Assembly (NCBI GenBank): GCA_029856105.1
Contig: JAHQWH010000062.1
Span: 1 to 41,413 of the forward strand
From: Promethearchaeia archaeon
Lineage (GTDB): Archaea; Asgardarchaeota; Lokiarchaeia; Sigyniarchaeales; SOKP01
Length of the DNA stretch: 41,413 nt
Direction: 5' to 3'
Part shown: piece by piece, positions 8,954 through 18,247 of the stretch
Position numbering within the stretch: the first letter of the stretch is position 1
Layout of the letters: every line of letters starts with the position of its first letter
The notes under the pieces: generated by a model
What the model saw: only the letters and a program-made list of their open reading frames with translations
Told to the model about the DNA's origin: nothing
Database searches by the model: none
Position numbers and translations under genes: made by a program

Positions 8954-10129
8954 TTAAAAGCTAATCTGTGCTCCACAATTTCTACAAGCTTTAATTTCAT
9001 CGTTCATTTTATTTAAGCAAGGTTCGTGATAATAAGCTCCGCATTTTTCGCATTGAAACACTTTATAATCTCCTAAAAAGATGCTGTGACAAAAAGTACA
9101 AGATACATCGATTTTGTCGATTTGAGAGTCTGGAATTAATCTCATTCTTGTAGTGTTTATACCGCTTTCATCGATCAATTTTATTTTAGGCTCGTTGTCG
9201 GGCTTATCCTCGACTAGCTTTGATGCTGATAATGGAAGTTCTAACAAGAAGTAACAGAAAGGGCACCTAAAAACCATTTCTTTGTATTCTGATTTCTTAG
9301 CCCACATCGCTGTGCAAGAAAGGTGCATTGGACGCTCACACGATGGGCAGTATCTTCCTTCGCTAAAGAAATCCGCTCCCGTTAGTGGTGCTTTTACAGA
9401 GTGACAAATTTGGCATTTTTCTTGCCCCCTTTCTTTACTACTCATCATTAACCTAATATCTAACATGCTTGGTCTCCTCAGTGGTAAAGCGATATCGCTT
9501 ATCAGAGGGGGTAACTTATTTTTTTGATTTGGTCCAAAATAGTCAGTCGTTGTTTTACTCTCCTTTTTCGCCGCGAATGACCTTCCAGCATTTAACACCG
9601 CTTTTGAATTGTTAAAGAATCCAAATTTTCCGCCTGTAAGTCTTACAATCTTTTTTAAAATACTTTGAGAATAGTCTTCCGTTTTGCCTAGTTGGCAAGC
9701 ATCAATATATATCCCCAATCCTTTAGCAATATCGACTATTTTTTGAATTTTATTGCTAAGCTTTAATTTGTTGTCTGAGACAATAAAAATTCTATATGTT
9801 TTTCCGCCTAACTTCCGCATCTCCTTTACTAAGATTTGCAAAGAAAAGGCTAATCCTTCGTCTAGAGTACCAATCCCAGAGACATGAATTTTCTTTAAAG
9901 AGTTAATCAATTTTTCTTCTTCATGTGTAAAGGAACTCAGTTTCTTTATAGTTGCTCCAATAGAGATCACTGCAATTCTATCTTTAGGATCGATGGTAAA
10001 TTTCTCACTAATAAAGTTTTTAGCGCTTTCTATAGCGACAAGAAGTCGATTAGGCTTAAAGTCTTTTCTTAACATAGATCGAGAAGTATCTATTAGCACA
10101 ACGCAATCTTCTATCTTTATATCGTGCAA
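8954..10129 (-). CDS. vWA-domain protein with two C-terminal RING/PHD-like zinc fingers
   Basis: Residues 5-190 form a von Willebrand factor A domain with a complete-looking MIDAS: DTSRS at 14-18, the Thr in 'GIGTLDEG' at about 88, and an Asp in 'FIVSDNK' at 119. Two zinc modules follow. The first is Cys239, 242, 261, 264, His269, Cys272, 289, 292. The second is Cys344, 347, 360, 363, His368, Cys371, 382, 385. Both have C4-H-C3 spacing, as in RING-CH/PHD fingers. The combination of an N-terminal vWA and C-terminal zinc/RING module parallels TFIIH p44/Ssl1, and Asgard archaea are known to carry ubiquitin-type components, so an E3-like or scaffold role is possible (inference). The start is a TTG at 10129; an ATG slightly upstream is out of frame. 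It lies 27 bp behind the M20 gene on the same strand. Confidence 0.8.
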   Translation of the reverse strand: MHDIKIEDCVVLIDTSRSMLRKDFKPNRLLVAIESAKNFISEKFTIDPKDRIAVISIGATIKKLSSFTHEEEKLINSLKKIHVSGIGTLDEGLAFSLQILVKEMRKLGGKTYRIFIVSDNKLKLSNKIQKIVDIAKGLGIYIDACQLGKTEDYSQSILKKIVRLTGGKFGFFNNSKAVLNAGRSFAAKKESKTTTDYFGPNQKNKLPPLISDIALPLRRPSMLDIRLMMSSKERGQEKCQICHSVKAPLTGADFFSEGRYCPSCERPMHLSCTAMWAKKSEYKEMVFRCPFCYFLLELPLSASKLVEDKPDNEPKIKLIDESGINTTRMRLIPDSQIDKIDVSCTFCHSIFLGDYKVFQCEKCGAYYHEPCLNKMNDEIKACRNCGAQISF

Positions 10130-10156
10130 AATTTTTTTTCCATTTTTTTTTTTCGC

Positions 10157-11515
10157 TTATTTCTTGCTTAAAAAGTTATAAGCAAAAAGCGTAAATACCT
10201 TAATTGAATTGATAAAATCTTTAATTTCTATATATTCGTCAATCGAGTGAGCAGTCCCCGCGCTACCAGGTCCAAACAAGATTGTTTGAGGGCAATACCC
10301 GTCGTTACGTAAGTAATGTGCGTCAGCAGAAGCAGGTAAAAGAAAATAAAATGGTTTTTTTTCGTAAATGGTTTCAACAATATTATAAAATTCTTTCAAA
10401 TCTTGAGATTTTTCCCATTGTTTCCAGTAGGATCCCTCAGAGGAGTTAATGATTTCTAAAACTACACAAACATCTTTTGACGCACCAAGAATTTGATTTT
10501 TAACTATATATCCTAAATCTTCTTCGACTAACTTCTTTAAAGCATTCATAATCGGGTCAACTTTTTGCCCGGGTAAAAGTCTGAAATCGATTACAGCTTC
10601 GCATGAATCAGGAATTACATTCACTTTAATACCTCCTTTTATCATCGTTAACGCTTTAGAGAATTTAACAAGAGATTGGATAACACTCTGTAGCATAGGT
10701 TGGTCGTTAAGGATTCTTTCTAGAATCTCTTCGCTTGGAAATGCTACTCCAATTAGTTTTTTAAGCTTGTCCATTTCTATAGGCGGTTTACTTTTAGGTA
10801 TATACTCACCAATTTTATCTAATTTTTCAATAATTTCACTCATCATATATATTGCATTTTTGCTCATTGAAGGCATTGAAGCGTGACCAGAAATTCCATT
10901 CGTGGTGATTTTTACTTGAAGATGTCCTTTTTCGCCTAAAAATATAGCTTTTGGAAGGGGACTAAGCCCTGAAGGCTCCCCAATAATCGCGAAATCACAT
11001 TTGATCGATTTTAGAGGATTATCTATACACCACGCAGCACCCAATTTTCCTCCAGTTTCCTCATCTGCTACGGCGTTTAAAATTAAGTTGCCTGAAACTT
11101 CAATTTTTAACGATTTTAAAATTTTCAGTGCTATAACCATCGCAACCAATCCACCCTTCATGTCAGCAGCGCCTCTACTAAATATAAACTTATTACGTTT
11201 AACGAAGGCAGAAAAAGGGGGATTCTTCCAATCTTCCTCTGAACCCGGAGGGACTACGTCCATGTGTCCGTTATATAAAAGATTTTTCCCGTCAAAATTA
11301 TCGTTTAAATAAGCAATTAAATTCGCTCGATTATCCCCAAATGGAAAAATTTCAGTTTTTATTCCTTTTTCTTTTAAGTAATCTTCAATAATTATAGCAA
11401 CATTTTTTTCATTGCCAGGTGGATTAATTGAGTCAGCTTGAATAATTTTCCTAAAAAATTCGATGTATTCCTCTCTATTTTGGTCAATTTCATTAAGAAT
11501 TGCTTTTTCACTCAT
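10157..11515 (-). CDS. M20-family metallo-deacylase/peptidase (ArgE/DapE-like)
   Basis: A two-zinc amidohydrolase of 452 residues. Metal ligands and catalytic residues in order: His84 and Asp86 in 'YNGHMDVVPPG', Asp118 in 'RGAADMKGG', the general-base Glu152 with Glu153 in 'DEETGG', Glu180 in 'GEPSG', and a C-terminal His in 'GTAHSIDEYI'. The lid/dimerisation domain lies around residues 190-340 ('GHLQVKITTNGISGHASMPS'). The family includes acetylornithine deacetylase, succinyl-diaminopimelate desuccinylase and carboxypeptidases. Sequence alone does not decide the substrate, and no arginine or lysine biosynthesis gene is adjacent. It is the first gene of a probable two-gene unit with the vWA-zinc-finger gene, which may be coincidence or may point to peptide turnover. 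Confidence 0.9.
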   Translation of the reverse strand: MSEKAILNEIDQNREEYIEFFRKIIQADSINPPGNEKNVAIIIEDYLKEKGIKTEIFPFGDNRANLIAYLNDNFDGKNLLYNGHMDVVPPGSEEDWKNPPFSAFVKRNKFIFSRGAADMKGGLVAMVIALKILKSLKIEVSGNLILNAVADEETGGKLGAAWCIDNPLKSIKCDFAIIGEPSGLSPLPKAIFLGEKGHLQVKITTNGISGHASMPSMSKNAIYMMSEIIEKLDKIGEYIPKSKPPIEMDKLKKLIGVAFPSEEILERILNDQPMLQSVIQSLVKFSKALTMIKGGIKVNVIPDSCEAVIDFRLLPGQKVDPIMNALKKLVEEDLGYIVKNQILGASKDVCVVLEIINSSEGSYWKQWEKSQDLKEFYNIVETIYEKKPFYFLLPASADAHYLRNDGYCPQTILFGPGSAGTAHSIDEYIEIKDFINSIKVFTLFAYNFLSKK

Positions 11516-11675
11516 GATCCTATTTAACCAACTCTACGATTATTTTTGATAATAAAAATGTTTTGAACATTTTTAATATTTTGTCATATAGTATTCTATC
11601 TGATAAGTTTAAAATAAATTAGCAAATTTTAATATTCTTAGATAATTTTAAAAACTAAAATATTGATAAATACGG

Positions 11676-14600
11676 TTGGTTTATTTGATTCGACGAAAAA
11701 AGGATGTTAAAAGAATTTTTTTTGTAAGTATATTCATAATTTCTATGCTTTTAGTGAATATTCATATTTTTAATAGTTTATATTTAGACGGTAGTAATAA
11801 CCAACTAACAAATTTGTTAAACGACGATAATAAACTTTTTTCTTCTGAAACTGACCCGTACCTAACAGATTATTATACTACGGGTTCAGGAGACAATCAA
11901 GATGTTAGAATTTACGCTTTAAATAGTTCGTATTCAAATGATAATAATCAAGGATCTTTTGATATTCCTTCTATGTCAGTTGCTGATACGACATATCTCA
12001 CTTATGGAAATTTCAACTTCACTTTCCAGAATAATTACACAACAGATCACATAATAGAAGATACGAACGCGTTAGACGCAAGCGATTTCATAAAATTTAC
12101 TTATAATACTGGTGATTCCTCAATGGATGTGAATACTGGAGAAATACTTAATCCACCTATCGATTTAGGCAAGCTTGTTGATGTAAATAATAATACATAT
12201 ATCGAATTAAACTCTTCGAGCGGAATATTAAATTTTACGATCGATTCGAGTTTTGCAGGTACGTCATATACGAGAGTGAGTCCAACAATTAACCTCGCGT
12301 TTAATAGATCTTTTATATTAGGTTTAATTTCAACTTTTTCACATAGTATCGATGAAGATGCTTATTTAACAATAAAATTATTTGATTCATCTGATTCCTC
12401 GTGGAATAATGTCACGGAAGCTTTCTTTATAAATAGCAGTTTAGGTATTCAATCAGTTGAAGAAAGTTATATTAATGAAAATTTAAGATATATAAACTCT
12501 TCCGATATTACTCAAATACAGTTTTTCCTTCAAAGATTTGATAGCATTGACTTTGTACTTAGATTAAGAGAATTCAAATTGGATGCTACTTACGCTTTTG
12601 ATTTACCTATTACCAATAGCGAATATGTCGCTTTAGAGTTTGATTTGAAGGGAGAGAATTCGGCAGTAAATGGTTTTTACGCTTGGATAAGAACATTAAA
12701 CCTTACTAAAGCCCTTACAGCAGAACTAAACATAACTTTATACGAAGCAAATACAACAATAGCGAGAACTCAAGCTAATTTAATATCAAATAATTTAAAA
12801 CCTAACAACGCAAAATTAATCGATTCAATAATAATTGACTATATCGATTATCATGGAGATTCTTTATCCTATTTCGAATTTAACCAAGCGAATACTCAAA
12901 ATCTAAAACTCAATAATTATTTCATAGTAATTAAATCAAACCATCCAGATAAGATATTTAGCTTAGTAACGCTTCCCAGGCAAACTTTTGGCGATCCAGA
13001 TTCTCAAGTAGATCATCAATTAAGAACGACTAATAACGACGGTTTAACTTGGAATGTTGCCAAAAAACAAGTAACTCCCGGTTACGAGTCTGAGGAATTA
13101 GATGCAACGGCTTTTAAATTGAATGTAACGCGCGGATATATGCCCTCTGACTTTATAAATCTTGAGGATAATCAAGATACGCTAAGAATACAAGATATTT
13201 CAATAGAAGATCAAATTATCAGCGATCCTCCTTACGATGTAAGCTCATCGTTAACTTGGGGATTAGGGCAATGGAACAATAACTTTACAGTCGAAATTGC
13301 AAGTGTTTCAAATAATTTACAAATAGATCTCACATGGAATAGTAGCATTATTCAAGGGTTTAAGTTCAATGTTACTTATACAGTAAAGGGTTATTGGGTA
13401 GAAAACGCGAATAGTTATTATAAGGTATCATACGATACAACTCCAAGATGGGATTTAAATTACACTTTAGATTTAAGTGATGTTAATCTTGATAATTGGA
13501 ATTTCCTTGAATTTTGGTTTGTATATCCCAACGATTGGGATGCAAAGAACCTGACTAATCCAAATTACAATGACATTTACGGAGAAGTGGTGAATAGCAC
13601 AGGAGGAGAAACTAATTTTGATGCTAACCCGTCGTATGATTTTGTAGCTATTACTAGCTCCATAGTAAACGGCATTGACGGAACCTACTCTCTTAATTTA
13701 ACGAGTAGCAACCTCATAGATGAGATGCATAGTTACATTAATTACAATGGAATATTATGGGAGACAAATGGATTTATGTATGGAGATAATATATCTGTAA
13801 GAGTTGATATTCTAGGCCCCGGAGATATACCGCCCACAAATGGTAATGCAAACGTTAAATTGTTTTATCCAGATAACAGCACCATATTTCCAGGAGCAGA
13901 AATGAGCTCGGGAGCAGGATTGATTAAAGATAATTCGCTTGTATATGACTTCAATAACCTAACTATTTTAGATGTTACCAAAGATACACCTCTCCTTGGA
14001 AATTATTATTTAGGTTATTTCTGGGAAAATGGTTCCGCAGTTGGATGTAAGAAATTGAAATTATATATTGATACTTATGAAGTAAATATGAATAGTTTAT
14101 TTTACGAACCAATCTTGAACCAAAACATCCTTGACGGCATTGTAGACAAAGTTTATGAAAGTTATTCAATGTTAATTGGTACAATAAATGTAACCGATGA
14201 TAAATATTATCCAGACTTTTACGCGGTTAATAACTCTGACATAAATCAACAATTTATTTACGAAATAAACGGCGAAGAGATACCAATATTAGTAAAAACT
14301 TTTTTACAAAATGAAACTCTTCTAAATCCCAATGAAGATATCAAAATAGGCGCAACAATTCAAAATTTGCACGATTTTGTCGATTTGGAAGTAAAATTAA
14401 AAGTTCAATTAGTGTCTTTGGTTAACGAAGAATGGATAATTGCCGAAAAGTATACGGACATAAAAACTCTAAAACCAAGCGTAGATCCTAACGGTGATGA
14501 TACGCAAGAATTTTCCGTAGGTCTTACGATACCAACTCTTCAATCAGACGAAGTTTGGCAAGGAGTAAACGCACCAGTTAGAAAAGGAGGAGCTAAAACA

Positions 14601-15863
14601 ATATTTACTATCTATTTTGAATACGATGGAATTAGTCATGAAGTTGATACTTTTGAAAGTAATGAGTATTCTTTAGTAATTAATAGTACTCAAAATGAAT
14701 TTGAAGGGTACATTATAACTTTAAAATACGACGAGGAAATTACAGGAGCTTCTATATTAAAACCTTTTGACAGAGAATCATGCCAATATATGCCAAATCA
14801 AACAACATTTGTTGTAAATATATATGATAAAAATTACGTAAGCAGTTATAATCAATTTATCGATTCGTTTTCTTTGAAAATAAATAGTCAATTCTCTGAT
14901 ATTGTTATAAATCCTCAAACACCAATTTACGGACAGAAATTTAACATTAGTTCTGTGTTAGCGACCGAATTCGGCGATGAAATTCCAAATAAAAATGTGA
15001 CCTGCCAATTTTTTAATATTGGTTTATGGGAAAACGTTTCATCTCAAATTTCAAGTGCTAATGGAGTTACAAACTTTGAGATTGATACGTTATCGCTACC
15101 ACGCGAAGATGACCTTCTATTTAGGCTTACTTGGCTAGGAGAACAATATGTTTTAGAGAATTCGCAAAATATTTCTGTGTCTTTATACAAAGTATCTAAC
15201 AACATATCGTTAGGAATTGTATCGAACGTAAATCAGATTACAAGAAACGGTAAAACAACAATTAAAATAACGTTAAATAATATTGGCGATTCAGAATTAA
15301 CAGTTTTGAGTTCTAGTATATCTATTATAATCGAACCAACTTTAACATATAGCATTGTTGAGATAAATTATTTAATATTAAACAATTTCCAGCCGGGAGA
15401 ATCTACAGACTTAATAATATCAATAGATGTTCCAGCTATAAATGAGATGACGATTACAATATCAATAGAAGCAACTAACGAATTAACAAAAGAGAATATA
15501 ACCGTTCAAGCGTTAAAAACTTTTAAAATTTATGATGTACCTCTTGCAAATTATATCACCGTTTTCTTTACGGTAATTATGATCGGTATTTTTGCTTTAT
15601 TATGGGGCGCAATGTACTTATATGCCAAAAGAACTACGAAGAAAATTGAAACTCCAATCGAAGAACCTTCTAAGAAAAAACCAAGAAGAGGAAGGTATGT
15701 AAGTGTAAGTGAATTACCCAAAGAAGAGACCAAGGAAATGCCGACAAAAAAACCAAGTAAAAAATCATCTAAAAAACAGAAACAAAAAGAAATTAAAACG
15801 GAAAAGCCTACAACAGATTTAGATTCTTTATTAGAAGAAAAAGGTCTCAAAGATGAAGAATAA
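11676..15863 (+). CDS. Giant surface protein with C-terminal membrane anchor and Lys-rich cytoplasmic tail
   Basis: A 1395-residue protein. Residues 1-16 are basic (RRKKDVKR) and are followed by a hydrophobic signal segment to about residue 36. The large ectodomain is Asn/Ser/Thr-rich with very many N-X-S/T sequons and beta-sandwich character. Near the C-terminus there are Ig-like segments ('PIYGQKFNISSVLATEFGDE') and a CARDB/NEW3-like domain ('NNIGDSELTVLSSSISIIIE', 'FQPGESTDLIISIDVPA'). A single transmembrane helix lies at about 1294-1318, followed by a 77-residue tail that is strongly Lys/Pro/Glu rich. The topology is out-to-in type I. The start is TTG at 11676, because a TAA lies two codons upstream (11667); another TTG follows at 11685. 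It is monocistronic. The role is probably cell-surface structure or adhesion; the specific function is unknown. Confidence 0.8.
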   Translation: MVYLIRRKKDVKRIFFVSIFIISMLLVNIHIFNSLYLDGSNNQLTNLLNDDNKLFSSETDPYLTDYYTTGSGDNQDVRIYALNSSYSNDNNQGSFDIPSMSVADTTYLTYGNFNFTFQNNYTTDHIIEDTNALDASDFIKFTYNTGDSSMDVNTGEILNPPIDLGKLVDVNNNTYIELNSSSGILNFTIDSSFAGTSYTRVSPTINLAFNRSFILGLISTFSHSIDEDAYLTIKLFDSSDSSWNNVTEAFFINSSLGIQSVEESYINENLRYINSSDITQIQFFLQRFDSIDFVLRLREFKLDATYAFDLPITNSEYVALEFDLKGENSAVNGFYAWIRTLNLTKALTAELNITLYEANTTIARTQANLISNNLKPNNAKLIDSIIIDYIDYHGDSLSYFEFNQANTQNLKLNNYFIVIKSNHPDKIFSLVTLPRQTFGDPDSQVDHQLRTTNNDGLTWNVAKKQVTPGYESEELDATAFKLNVTRGYMPSDFINLEDNQDTLRIQDISIEDQIISDPPYDVSSSLTWGLGQWNNNFTVEIASVSNNLQIDLTWNSSIIQGFKFNVTYTVKGYWVENANSYYKVSYDTTPRWDLNYTLDLSDVNLDNWNFLEFWFVYPNDWDAKNLTNPNYNDIYGEVVNSTGGETNFDANPSYDFVAITSSIVNGIDGTYSLNLTSSNLIDEMHSYINYNGILWETNGFMYGDNISVRVDILGPGDIPPTNGNANVKLFYPDNSTIFPGAEMSSGAGLIKDNSLVYDFNNLTILDVTKDTPLLGNYYLGYFWENGSAVGCKKLKLYIDTYEVNMNSLFYEPILNQNILDGIVDKVYESYSMLIGTINVTDDKYYPDFYAVNNSDINQQFIYEINGEEIPILVKTFLQNETLLNPNEDIKIGATIQNLHDFVDLEVKLKVQLVSLVNEEWIIAEKYTDIKTLKPSVDPNGDDTQEFSVGLTIPTLQSDEVWQGVNAPVRKGGAKTIFTIYFEYDGISHEVDTFESNEYSLVINSTQNEFEGYIITLKYDEEITGASILKPFDRESCQYMPNQTTFVVNIYDKNYVSSYNQFIDSFSLKINSQFSDIVINPQTPIYGQKFNISSVLATEFGDEIPNKNVTCQFFNIGLWENVSSQISSANGVTNFEIDTLSLPREDDLLFRLTWLGEQYVLENSQNISVSLYKVSNNISLGIVSNVNQITRNGKTTIKITLNNIGDSELTVLSSSISIIIEPTLTYSIVEINYLILNNFQPGESTDLIISIDVPAINEMTITISIEATNELTKENITVQALKTFKIYDVPLANYITVFFTVIMIGIFALLWGAMYLYAKRTTKKIETPIEEPSKKKPRRGRYVSVSELPKEETKEMPTKKPSKKSSKKQKQKEIKTEKPTTDLDSLLEEKGLKDEE

Positions 15864-15925
15864 AAATCAAATCAACTTTTTTTTAACATTCTTTTAAAAT
15901 TTTTTCTAAAAAAGAGGAAATAAAT

Positions 15926-16279
15926 TTATATCTTTGAAATTGAAATTAGGTTTCTTTTTAGAAGACTTAAAGATGCTTTCCCGTCTAAACCTGCTAAAGC
16001 AATTAGGAGAATCGTATCAGACTTGACAATTACGGCATATCCGCTTTCTAGATCGATAGTAGCAGCTTTAAATGCTCCTTTACCGATATGATTGCCCAAA
16101 TTGCCCGAATGTTTTATAAAATCTACGCAAGTCTTTGCTATCGCACTGTGATTCATATCTGTAATCGTTTGTCCGATAATAACTTTGCCTTCCAAATCAG
16201 AGACTATTAAACCTTCTGTTTCAGGAACTATGTCAAATAATTCTGATAATTTTTTTTCAATAACTTTTTTGTCTGCCAT
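15926..16279 (-). CDS. Roadblock/LC7-domain protein
   Basis: At 117 residues the protein is a single Roadblock/LC7 (longin-related) domain: an initial helix 'KVIEKKLSELFDIVP', then 'TEGLIVSDLEGKVI' (strand-turn-strand), a central long helix 'NHSAIAKTCVDFIKHSGNLG' and a final strand pair plus helix 'LESGYAVIVKSDTILLIAL'. In bacteria and eukaryotes such proteins regulate small GTPases (MglB, Ragulator, dynein chains). Asgard genomes encode many of them beside Ras-like GTPases, although no GTPase gene is in this window. It is divergent from a second Roadblock gene at 16593 across a 313-bp gap. Confidence 0.85.
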   Translation of the reverse strand: MADKKVIEKKLSELFDIVPETEGLIVSDLEGKVIIGQTITDMNHSAIAKTCVDFIKHSGNLGNHIGKGAFKAATIDLESGYAVIVKSDTILLIALAGLDGKASLSLLKRNLISISKI

Positions 16280-16592
16280 AGAAATACTACTCTTTATATC
16301 TATATTTATTATTGTAAATTTGAATTCTGAATTAGGTTACTCAAGTTAGTCTAAATAAATTCTTAAATATATATATATTTTAAAGAAATTTAAATTTATC
16401 AAAAATACAAAAAAAAAGCGAAAAAATAACCTTTAAGTCTTAAATAGAAATTCATTGATTAATTAATTAAGCAAAATTATATTTTTATTATTTTAGTAAT
16501 AATTTTTAAGCCTTTACTTTATTATTATTATTAAATATTATTAGGTTATAGATCATAAAATCAGATAAAAAAATAATGAGAGAGAAGTTAAA
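16280..16592. other. Divergent intergenic region between the two Roadblock genes
   Basis: 313 bp of extremely AT-rich DNA with no ORF. It contains AT tracts such as 'AAATATATATATATTTTAAAG' (about 16365-16385), which could be TATA elements, and several TTTTTAAG/TTTAAG strings (about 16430 and 16500). No convincing inverted repeat longer than 8 bp was seen. It most likely holds the two opposed promoters. Confidence 0.5.
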
Positions 16593-16877
16593 TTGATTAA
16601 TAGAAGAGAAGTCAAAGACATCATACGAAAATTTGAGGAGCGCGAAGGAATTCGTGGAGTAATCATTTGCGACTCGAGTGGTTTACCAATAGATTCTAAC
16701 ATGAATATTGAAATAAGCGAAGAAATATCTGCTTATGTAACGTCGTTAATTGGGAAGGGACAACAAGTCGTTAAAGCCTTAAAAGAAGGTGGTTTGAAAT
16801 TCATACGTTTGGAGACGTCAAAAGGCGAGACTATGATAGCTTTGGAAGAACAACTTATTCTAATTATCCTAAAGTAA
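16593..16877 (+). CDS. Roadblock/LC7-domain protein (short form)
   Basis: 94 residues, again a lone Roadblock/LC7 domain. It has the helix 'RREVKDIIRKFEEREGIRGV', the strand-turn 'IICDSSGLPIDSN', the central helix 'ISAYVTSLIGKGQQVVKAL' and the final strands 'KFIRLETSKGETMIALEEQL'. It ends without the last helix that is present in the neighbour. The start is TTG at 16593, preceded by GAGAGAAG. The two Roadblock proteins differ widely in sequence, so they are not a recent duplication; they could form a heterodimer (inference from gene order and from how the family assembles). Confidence 0.85.
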   Translation: MINRREVKDIIRKFEEREGIRGVIICDSSGLPIDSNMNIEISEEISAYVTSLIGKGQQVVKALKEGGLKFIRLETSKGETMIALEEQLILIILK

Positions 16878-16949
16878 ATCAATCTTTTATTGTTTTAAGT
16901 TTATCAGTTATAGTTTTCTTTTTAAATTTTTTAGAATAAAAATCAGTAA

Positions 16950-17594
16950 TTAAAGAAAAAATTTCTTAAACATGTTATGCTCTCTTTCTTCCCCTATTGA
17001 AGTTAAACCCATATGTCCGGGGCAGACGAGAAAATCGTCAGTGAGGGATTTATTGTACATTATTTTATTTTTGATACTTGCGAATAAGAGATTTTGATCT
17101 CCTCCCGAGAAATCCGATCTTCCAATGCTCCCTCTGAATAATAAGTCGCCCGAAAATAAAATACCCCCAATTTTTTTGCCGTTAAATTCCTTGACATCTG
17201 AAGAATAAAAGCATAACGACCCGGGGCTATGACCAGGCGTTTCTAAAGCGTGAAGGCTAATTTCTCCGATATTAATCAAATCACCCTCGACTAACCATCT
17301 ATTAGCTTCCTTTTGGAATGTCCCAGAATCGTGTTCTTTTCTACTATATATCAACGGTATTTTAAAATGGCGCATAATTTTTCCAACTCTAGTAGTATGA
17401 TCGAAATGTCCGTGAGTTAGTAAAACCGCGATAGGTTTTCCTCCTACTTGTTCGATATATTTAATAATAGCGTTTCCATCCCCACCTGGATCTATTACAA
17501 CGATTTCTTTTGTTTCGTTAGAACCAAAGATGTAGCAATTGGTAGCTAAAGGACCAACAACCAGCTTCTTAAAAATCATAATATCTTTGCTCAC
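16950..17594 (-). CDS. Metallo-beta-lactamase-fold hydrolase, glyoxalase II-like
   Basis: A 214-residue MBL hydrolase with all metal ligands: His61, His63, Asp65 and His66 in 'LTHGHFDHT', His122 in 'TPGHSPGS', Asp150 in 'FSGDLLFRGSIGR' and His194 in 'CPGHMG'. The 'SGDLLFRGSIGRSD' signature places it with glyoxalase II-like single-domain hydrolases acting on thioesters, often hydroxyacylglutathione-like substrates. The archaeal substrate is unknown, and the protein lacks the C-terminal helical domain of true GloB. The start is GTG at 17594; Met6 (17579) is an alternative. It is followed by no close gene on the same strand. Confidence 0.9.
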   Translation of the reverse strand: MSKDIMIFKKLVVGPLATNCYIFGSNETKEIVVIDPGGDGNAIIKYIEQVGGKPIAVLLTHGHFDHTTRVGKIMRHFKIPLIYSRKEHDSGTFQKEANRWLVEGDLINIGEISLHALETPGHSPGSLCFYSSDVKEFNGKKIGGILFSGDLLFRGSIGRSDFSGGDQNLLFASIKNKIMYNKSLTDDFLVCPGHMGLTSIGEEREHNMFKKFFL

Positions 17595-17694
17595 AAAAAT
17601 TCGACATCTTTATTCTTTTATCTGAAGAAGGATAAAAGTTTAAAAAAATGTTTACTAAGTTTTTGAAATTTAGGTACAAAACGATGTCTACAAT

Positions 17695-17982
17695 TTACTT
17701 ATTATTTATCATGTTGTTAATTTCGACTAACTTATTGTATACATCTAAACCCTTATCGGTTAATTTAACATACTTCTTCTTGTTATTCAGCTCAATTGCG
17801 ATGAGTCCTTTATCAATTAAGTCTTCTTTTACCCGAAAAAATGAATTATAGTAGCTAAATTTATTCAACTCGTTGTAAAAAGTATGTTTATCAGTTTTAT
17901 GACCTTTAAATTGAATAAGGACTTCCAAAGTATCTCTAAAACCTTTCTTCTTCAAAAAATTTATCAAATCGTCAATAGTCAT
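17695..17982 (-). CDS. Small winged-helix DNA-binding protein
   Basis: The real start is most probably the ATG at 17982, preceded by AAGGTAAGGG (ribosome-binding site about 5 bp away). The open frame extends to 18138, but that part translates to a hydrophobic AT-rich stretch with no coding look. The resulting 95 residues fold as a winged helix: 'MTIDDLINFLKKKGFRDTLE', a middle helix pair 'NELNKFSYYNSFFRVKEDLI', then 'DKGLIAIELNNKKKYVKLTD' (wing) and 'KGLDVYNKLVEIN'. A transcription factor of the archaeal MarR/PadR-like size class. A palindrome lies directly upstream of the start and suggests self-regulation. Confidence 0.7.
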   Translation of the reverse strand: MTIDDLINFLKKKGFRDTLEVLIQFKGHKTDKHTFYNELNKFSYYNSFFRVKEDLIDKGLIAIELNNKKKYVKLTDKGLDVYNKLVEINNMINNK

Positions 17983-17999
17983 ATTATCCCTTACCTTAG

Positions 18000-18017
18000 T
18001 TAAATGGTAACATTTAA
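18000..18017. promoter_or_regulatory. Palindromic operator candidate upstream of the winged-helix gene
   Basis: The 18-bp element TTAAATG-GTAA-CATTTAA has two perfect 7-bp inverted arms and a 4-bp spacer. It is followed by another half-site TTAAATG at 18024-18030. It lies 17 bp before the ATG at 17982, where a bound protein would block initiation or the first transcribed bases. It is consistent with autorepression by the adjacent winged-helix protein (inference). Confidence 0.45.
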
Positions 18018-18247
18018 TTTTACTTAAATGTAATAAAGAAAAAGTAACAAATTTAAAAAATGTTATGAAAATTTTTATTATTATCCTAATGATAAACTGC
18101 AATGAGTTTAACAGTAAGCTCAGAATAATTAACGACATAAATAAATTCGAATCTCTTTTAGCTTGAAATACACCTTAAAAAAAATTAATTATGGACTTCT
18201 TAGCAATTTATCAAACTTTATAATTCGATGTTAATTTTTTATATTGA

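Noticed and set aside
17983..18138. N-terminal extension of the small winged-helix protein
   Set aside because: Translates to an AT-driven hydrophobic stretch, and the palindrome and Shine-Dalgarno fit the start at 17982.
18140..18160. T-loop-like 'ATTCGAATC'
   Set aside because: No paired stem of GC character on either side and no D-arm upstream; chance.
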